10,013 bases of DNA. Origin: Methanobacteriota archaeon. GTDB lineage: Archaea > Thermoplasmatota > Poseidoniia > Poseidoniales > Poseidoniaceae. Location: contig JAACDL010000044.1 of NCBI GenBank assembly GCA_009936765.1, positions 1 through 10,013 of the forward strand. Reading direction: 5' to 3'. Shown here piece by piece: positions 6,422 through 10,013 of the stretch (within the stretch, counting starts at the first letter, position 1; each line of letters opens with the position of its first letter). Position numbers and translations under genes: made by a program. The notes under the pieces were generated by a model. That model made no database searches. It was not told the origin of the DNA and worked only from the letters and a program-made list of their open reading frames with translations.

Positions 6422-9400
6422 TCGTACCACACCAACCAAATGTTGGCTCTAATCTCACGGCTTCCACCGTTAGTATCCTGTGGAACATACTCTTGACCAT
6501 TGAACAATCCTTTGTATTGTAAATTATTAGTAGATGAATTATCTACCCAGTCTGTGATATCATATGTCCACTGTTTAACATCCTGCCCTGCACACCAACC
6601 CGCTCTGCCATATGGCCATGTTCCGTATTGATTTGCCACTACTCCGTCATCGACTAATTTCTCACAGCCTTGACTATCGCCAATAATGGGGTGCCATTCG
6701 TAGGCGTGGTTTCCATTTAGGTAGTAATGGTGTTCATGGTCACAGAATTCAGCACAATTTGCTTGGTCCTGATCAAATCCATGTCCTGTAATTGTGGCAA
6801 CAATTTTCACATGGTGGTAATCGGTTAATGCAGTAAAATTGTGTTGTCGTTTATACTGCGATTCATTGTTGTATTGTCCCTTGAATTGTCCGCCAGTAAA
6901 CACCTGTTCTCCACTGCTGCTTCTTTCACCAACATCCCAGTCTGAGAATAGCAACTTAATCGTCATCAGTCCCTTATTTGCACCTTGATACTTGAAAGTC
7001 CTAACATCATTATCCTCCAACATGAACATGTATGGGGTGATATCTGTTAGCCAACGACCTTCTCTTCCATATGTTGTAATCCAACGCATGTATTCTGTTC
7101 CACAAACACTTGAATTGTCACGATTACATATTTTCATGTATGCTAAGAAATCCCATTCATGGCAACCACCGTAGCTTCCATCACTATTGGAATAACGATT
7201 CCTTCTATCTTCACAAGCATGCTCATGGAAGACCTCTAGTGTGTCATAAGTAGTGATATTATTTGGGAGATTAATGTTAATATCCTGGTATGTCGAAGTG
7301 TAACCTCCTTGCCAGCCGCCGCTGTGCCATGTTTCATCAATTATGGTTACAGAATGCACGTTTGGATCATTTTCTCTGACTTCGGTAGGATATTCATAAT
7401 TGTACATTCGGGCTTCATATGCCCAATGAGTGATGTCATTGGATGAACTTGTCCATGCGTAAATAGAGCCGATTTCTCTTGCTCTCTGGAATCTATCTAT
7501 TCCATAATAAAAAGAATTCCAGTTTCCAATTAAGTCTCCTAATCCTCCACCTGCTGTCGACATGTCTTGATCTATGTAGTGAATCCTGTCTTGCCACTTC
7601 AGTTCTTCATCTGGATTCAAAGCATTTTGAACAGCATTTTGTCTTCCAATTACATCGTTATGGTATGAATTGTCGAATGAGCCATAGAATAAGTGTGCAT
7701 TATCTGGCAACTGCCTTATCATTGAACCCGGGCTCTTAGTCCAGTCTGCACTATTTCCATTTCCTGAACTACCTGTATATTTGAATAAAAATATGTATAC
7801 ATCTTCACCGTTCCACTCATTTCTAAATGACCATGTTCCATCTAATGTTGGAACTGAGAAGTGAGCCACAGTGTCCATTCGGCCATTACCATGGCCGGTT
7901 TCTTTCCAATCCACTGGAAGTTGGTAAACTGCACAACCTGCATTATCTGGTGTCCACTTCGGTTCTGTTTCTGAACAATTGTCGACATTGGAGAATACGC
8001 CATCACCATCTATGTCTGCACATCCAACCAAGTTCACAATATTCCCGATTGGTGTTCCAGGGCAATAGTCATCAGAGTCCATTACACCATCAGCATCAGT
8101 ATCCCTTTCTGTTGAGTCGCAACCCCTTTCATCAATGTCTTGAGCATTAAGTGGAGATCTTGGACATTCATCAAGAATCACACCTGTTTCATTTACATCA
8201 TTTACTCCGTCTGAATCATCATCATCATCTTCAGATGAGTCTTGACATCCATCACCATCATAATCGAATTCAGAATTGCTATACCAATTTGAGATACCTC
8301 TCCAGCATGAATCATCGGTGTCGTTTACTTGATCATTGTCGTCATCTAGGTCCTCTGAAAGGTCTCTACATCCATCTGCATCCCAATCTGTATAGGGTTT
8401 TGATTCCCATCCTATTTCCCCAACGGGGCATGAGTCAAATGTGTCATAGACTCCATCATTGTCATCATCATCATCCTCTGTTGAATCGGAGCAACCATCA
8501 CGGTCATAATCGTTTTCTGCATTACTAATCCACCCTATTTCCGATGCGCAATCATCATCAATATCTGGAATGAGGTCATTGTCATCATCCAAGTCTTCCT
8601 CAAAATCATGACATCCATCCCCGTCACGGTCGGTAATTTCGTTAGGTACCCATCCATCATCCTCACCATATCCATTTGGGCATGAATCAGCATCGTCAGG
8701 AACCCCATCTCCATCATTATCATCGCTTGATAGAAGGATTATTCTTACATTGCGAGAATCTGTTGAACTTGTGTACTCTCCACAAACAGCACTAACTGTC
8801 AAGTTGAAAGATTCTTCAATCTCTAAAGGTTGGTATGAGTATGAAAACTCTCCAAACTCGTTTGGTGAAACTATCTTTTGTTCTCCTATGTTTACGAGAC
8901 AAGAAGATACGTTAGAATGAATAACTTTGCCAGCGATAGTAAGTGGGGTCGGATTTTCAATTTCTATTATTGGGACTATGGAAATAATCGTGTCTCCTTC
9001 ATCAGGGACTTGTATAGTAAAAGTCATTTGATATTTTATTGAATCATCAAGTCCTTCAACAATTAATCTGACATTCACGACCCATGTACCTGGAATGTTT
9101 GGGACAAATATCAAGCTAATTCCGTCCTGAGTCTCTGTGAAACTACTTTCGACATTTTCAATTCCACGAGAACTAATAAGGTCATATTCATACTCTGCAG
9201 ACAAATCATTCGGCGTAATTTCTACCAACGCTTCAATGATTACAACCTCTCCAACAGTGAATCCAGCATTGATCTCTTGGAATGAAAGAGATGCGTTAAC
9301 ATCTTGTGGCACATCCTCATTCACATTATCAGTATCTTCAACGTCACTATCCGTACCTAAACACCCAGATAAAACCATGATCAAAGTTAGGATTACTGCA

Positions 9401-9426
9401 CTAAGTGGCTTGCTCTCCATGAACAT
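6412..9426 (-). CDS. Lipoprotein with Asp/Cys-rich repeats and C-terminal PNGase F-like domain
   Basis: A 1004-residue predicted surface lipoprotein. The signal peptide has lipobox L19-S-G-C22, and an acidic linker follows. Residues about 45-230 look like two Ig-type domains. Residues 236-403 are four Asp/Cys-rich repeats, and further DxDxDG motifs reach about 480. Residues about 518-680 are an unassigned domain. Residues about 690-1004 match PNGase F, which hydrolyses the Asn-glycan bond of glycoproteins, in length (about 314) and motifs. CHEWD at 755-759 matches CDEWD, placing D759 at catalytic Asp60. EYMRWITTY (778-786) matches EIGRFITPY. NCAEFC (890-895) matches GCAEWC, placing E893 at catalytic Glu206. 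RAGWCAG (941-947) matches RAGWCPG. Cys pairs 738/755, 891/895 and 921/945 parallel the PNGase F disulfides. The Glu118 equivalent is unclear (D829 or near Q814). The ATG at 9420 is an alternative start. It probably shares a transcript with the gene 31 bases upstream. The domain call is strong; activity and substrate are unproven. Confidence 0.85.
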   Translation of the reverse strand: MFMESKPLSAVILTLIMVLSGCLGTDSDVEDTDNVNEDVPQDVNASLSFQEINAGFTVGEVVIIEALVEITPNDLSAEYEYDLISSRGIENVESSFTETQDGISLIFVPNIPGTWVVNVRLIVEGLDDSIKYQMTFTIQVPDEGDTIISIVPIIEIENPTPLTIAGKVIHSNVSSCLVNIGEQKIVSPNEFGEFSYSYQPLEIEESFNLTVSAVCGEYTSSTDSRNVRIILLSSDDNDGDGVPDDADSCPNGYGEDDGWVPNEITDRDGDGCHDFEEDLDDDNDLIPDIDDDCASEIGWISNAENDYDRDGCSDSTEDDDDDNDGVYDTFDSCPVGEIGWESKPYTDWDADGCRDLSEDLDDDNDQVNDTDDSCWRGISNWYSNSEFDYDGDGCQDSSEDDDDDSDGVNDVNETGVILDECPRSPLNAQDIDERGCDSTERDTDADGVMDSDDYCPGTPIGNIVNLVGCADIDGDGVFSNVDNCSETEPKWTPDNAGCAVYQLPVDWKETGHGNGRMDTVAHFSVPTLDGTWSFRNEWNGEDVYIFLFKYTGSSGNGNSADWTKSPGSMIRQLPDNAHLFYGSFDNSYHNDVIGRQNAVQNALNPDEELKWQDRIHYIDQDMSTAGGGLGDLIGNWNSFYYGIDRFQRAREIGSIYAWTSSSNDITHWAYEARMYNYEYPTEVRENDPNVHSVTIIDETWHSGGWQGGYTSTYQDININLPNNITTYDTLEVFHEHACEDRRNRYSNSDGSYGGCHEWDFLAYMKICNRDNSSVCGTEYMRWITTYGREGRWLTDITPYMFMLEDNDVRTFKYQGANKGLMTIKLLFSDWDVGERSSSGEQVFTGGQFKGQYNNESQYKRQHNFTALTDYHHVKIVATITGHGFDQDQANCAEFCDHEHHYYLNGNHAYEWHPIIGDSQGCEKLVDDGVVANQYGTWPYGRAGWCAGQDVKQWTYDITDWVDNSSTNNLQYKGLFNGQEYVPQDTNGGSREIRANIWLVWYDQN
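8218..8721 (-). repeat. Four tandem Asp/Cys-rich coding repeats (40-46 residues each)
   Basis: Residues 236-281, 282-321, 322-362 and 363-403 of the lipoprotein form units with the order DNDxxxD, a Cys after about 10 residues, an aromatic residue (GW or NW), then DxDxDGC and an acidic ED-rich run. Each unit carries two Cys, which suggests a local disulfide, and one or two potential calcium loops. The Asp runs appear on the plus strand as short (atc)n tracts near 8220, 8345, 8465 and 8580. It probably forms a stiff stalk. Confidence 0.8.
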
Positions 9427-9444
9427 ACACTATGCGGTAAGCAC

Positions 9445-9458
9445 ATGAAACCTTTCAT
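9445..9458. promoter_or_regulatory. Perfect inverted repeat upstream of the lipoprotein gene
   Basis: ATGAAA (9445-9450) and TTTCAT (9453-9458) form a perfect 6-bp palindrome around CC, in the short gap between the two minus-strand genes. Its centre is about 25 bases before the lipoprotein ATG. A longer outer pairing, CACAT (9442-9446) with ATGTG (9463-9467), is an alternative. It could be an RNA hairpin or an operator; the role is not established. Confidence 0.3.
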
Positions 9459-10013
9459 CACAATGTGTCACTTTCAGTGCGGCCATCTGAAATCAAAATA
9501 TCCTCATTAATTACTGCTTGATCATGGTGTGATACAATTAGAGGTTCAACCCATAGTAGTGGTCCGCCTTTGGTCCTTTCAATGTTCACAATCAATTCCC
9601 AATGAACTCTCAATAAGTCACCATATACAGTACCTGGCCAGTCTCCATCTGGCCTTTGTAATTCAAATTCGCCACCATTTATTTCCAACAATTGAGAGGA
9701 ACCTGAGCCCATTATTCGCATTGGGCGCAAGAACACTCCACCTGGTGCATCATGTCTTTCCATAGGGGCATCTTCACCCATGCCAGTTCCATCATCTAGT
9801 CCTTCTTCCCAATGGTGTGGTAATGGTGTTGTAAGTCCAGGAGGGGGCTGACCATCTTTATCACGGCCAAGTGCTGAGAATATTTTATGCCTGGCTGGCG
9901 GTAAAATCCCAACGAGCCAAGATAGTTGCATTCCGACCCACTCTTCTTGTGGATTATCGATTACGATTTTGCCTACGAGGGTTTTGCCACTCTTCACACC
10001 CTCAATTGTTATC
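9458..10013 (-). CDS. Unrecognised protein, possibly arrestin/Spo0M-like, 5'-partial
   Basis: About 184 C-terminal residues are visible, and the frame stays open to the window edge. The GTG at 9997-9995 is therefore probably an internal Val and not the start. The visible part opens with a beta-hairpin-like stretch, TIEGVKSGKTLVGKIVIDNP. A Pro/Gly/Asp-rich, probably loop-like middle follows, then a beta-rich part containing FELQRPDGDWPGTVYGDLLR and VHWELIVNIE. That later pattern (P, hydroxyl or aromatic residue, YG, then V-x-W-x-L-x-V) resembles the strands of arrestin-like or Spo0M-type beta-sandwich proteins, but the match is weak and from memory. No membrane segment is seen near the C-terminus, and the N-terminus is missing. 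It ends 31 bases before the lipoprotein ATG, so the two probably share a transcript. The function is unknown. Confidence 0.65.
   Translation of the reverse strand, partial: ITIEGVKSGKTLVGKIVIDNPQEEWVGMQLSWLVGILPPARHKIFSALGRDKDGQPPPGLTTPLPHHWEEGLDDGTGMGEDAPMERHDAPGGVFLRPMRIMGSGSSQLLEINGGEFELQRPDGDWPGTVYGDLLRVHWELIVNIERTKGGPLLWVEPLIVSHHDQAVINEDILISDGRTESDTL

Noticed and set aside
6432..6446. CCAAC-CAAAT-GTTGG hairpin 10 bases after the mqnC stop, as a terminator
   Set aside because: The stem is only 5 bp with no T-run, and it lies in codons of the convergent gene. Chance is likely.
8151..8528. His-rich open frame on the plus strand opposite the Asp repeats
   Set aside because: It is the antisense of GAT/GAC-rich Asp repeats, which read as His and Ser when reversed. 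It has no start signal, and the minus-strand frame has clear domains.
8200..8600. (atc)n tracts as a microsatellite or CRISPR-like array
   Set aside because: They encode Asp runs in frame, there are no spacers or constant direct repeats, and the tracts are short and interrupted.
9490..9505. AT-rich GGATATTTTGA (minus strand) as a TATA box for the lipoprotein gene
   Set aside because: It is a poor match to archaeal TATA/BRE, sits inside the upstream coding region, and a shared transcript explains the layout.

Overview
The window looks like a piece of a planktonic marine archaeal genome, most likely Marine Group II (Candidatus Poseidoniales) or a close relative. This is inferred from gene content, not from a marker gene. 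The clues are very large, acidic, Asp-rich surface proteins with DxDxDG calcium-binding (thrombospondin type 3-like) repeats, a lipobox protein (LSGC), a PKD/Ig-type single-pass membrane protein, tight gene packing, and a futalosine-pathway menaquinone gene. No rRNA, tRNA, CRISPR array or insertion sequence was seen. No gene-free stretch exceeds about 35 bases.

Plus strand, 1-6421: four closely packed genes. The first is the 3' part of a giant TSP3-repeat surface protein that enters from the left edge. Five bases later comes a secreted, C-terminally membrane-anchored protein with two PKD/Ig-like domains. Twenty-six bases later comes a bacterial-type Xaa-Pro aminopeptidase (pepP), preceded by two adjacent perfect hairpins. 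Directly abutting it is mqnC, a radical SAM enzyme of the futalosine route to menaquinone. The spacing suggests one transcript, or two if the hairpins act as a break or attenuator.

Minus strand, 6412-10013: a 1004-residue lipoprotein and, upstream of it, the 3' part of an unplaced gene with an arrestin/Spo0M-like sequence pattern (tentative). The lipoprotein has a lipobox signal peptide, Ig-like N-terminal region, four Asp/Cys-rich repeats of about 41 residues, a spacer domain of unknown function, and a C-terminal domain of about 315 residues that matches peptide:N-glycosidase F (PNGase F). Its stop region overlaps the 3' end of mqnC by 10 bases in a convergent arrangement.

The most notable item is the surface-anchored PNGase F-like lipoprotein on a putative calcium-binding stalk. 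It would be placed to strip N-glycans from environmental glycoproteins, or from the cell's own glycoproteins. A cytosolic aminopeptidase for proline-containing peptides and two adhesion-type surface proteins sit next door. A joint protein-scavenging role for these genes is a hypothesis. mqnC is probably a respiratory housekeeping gene that shares the transcript.
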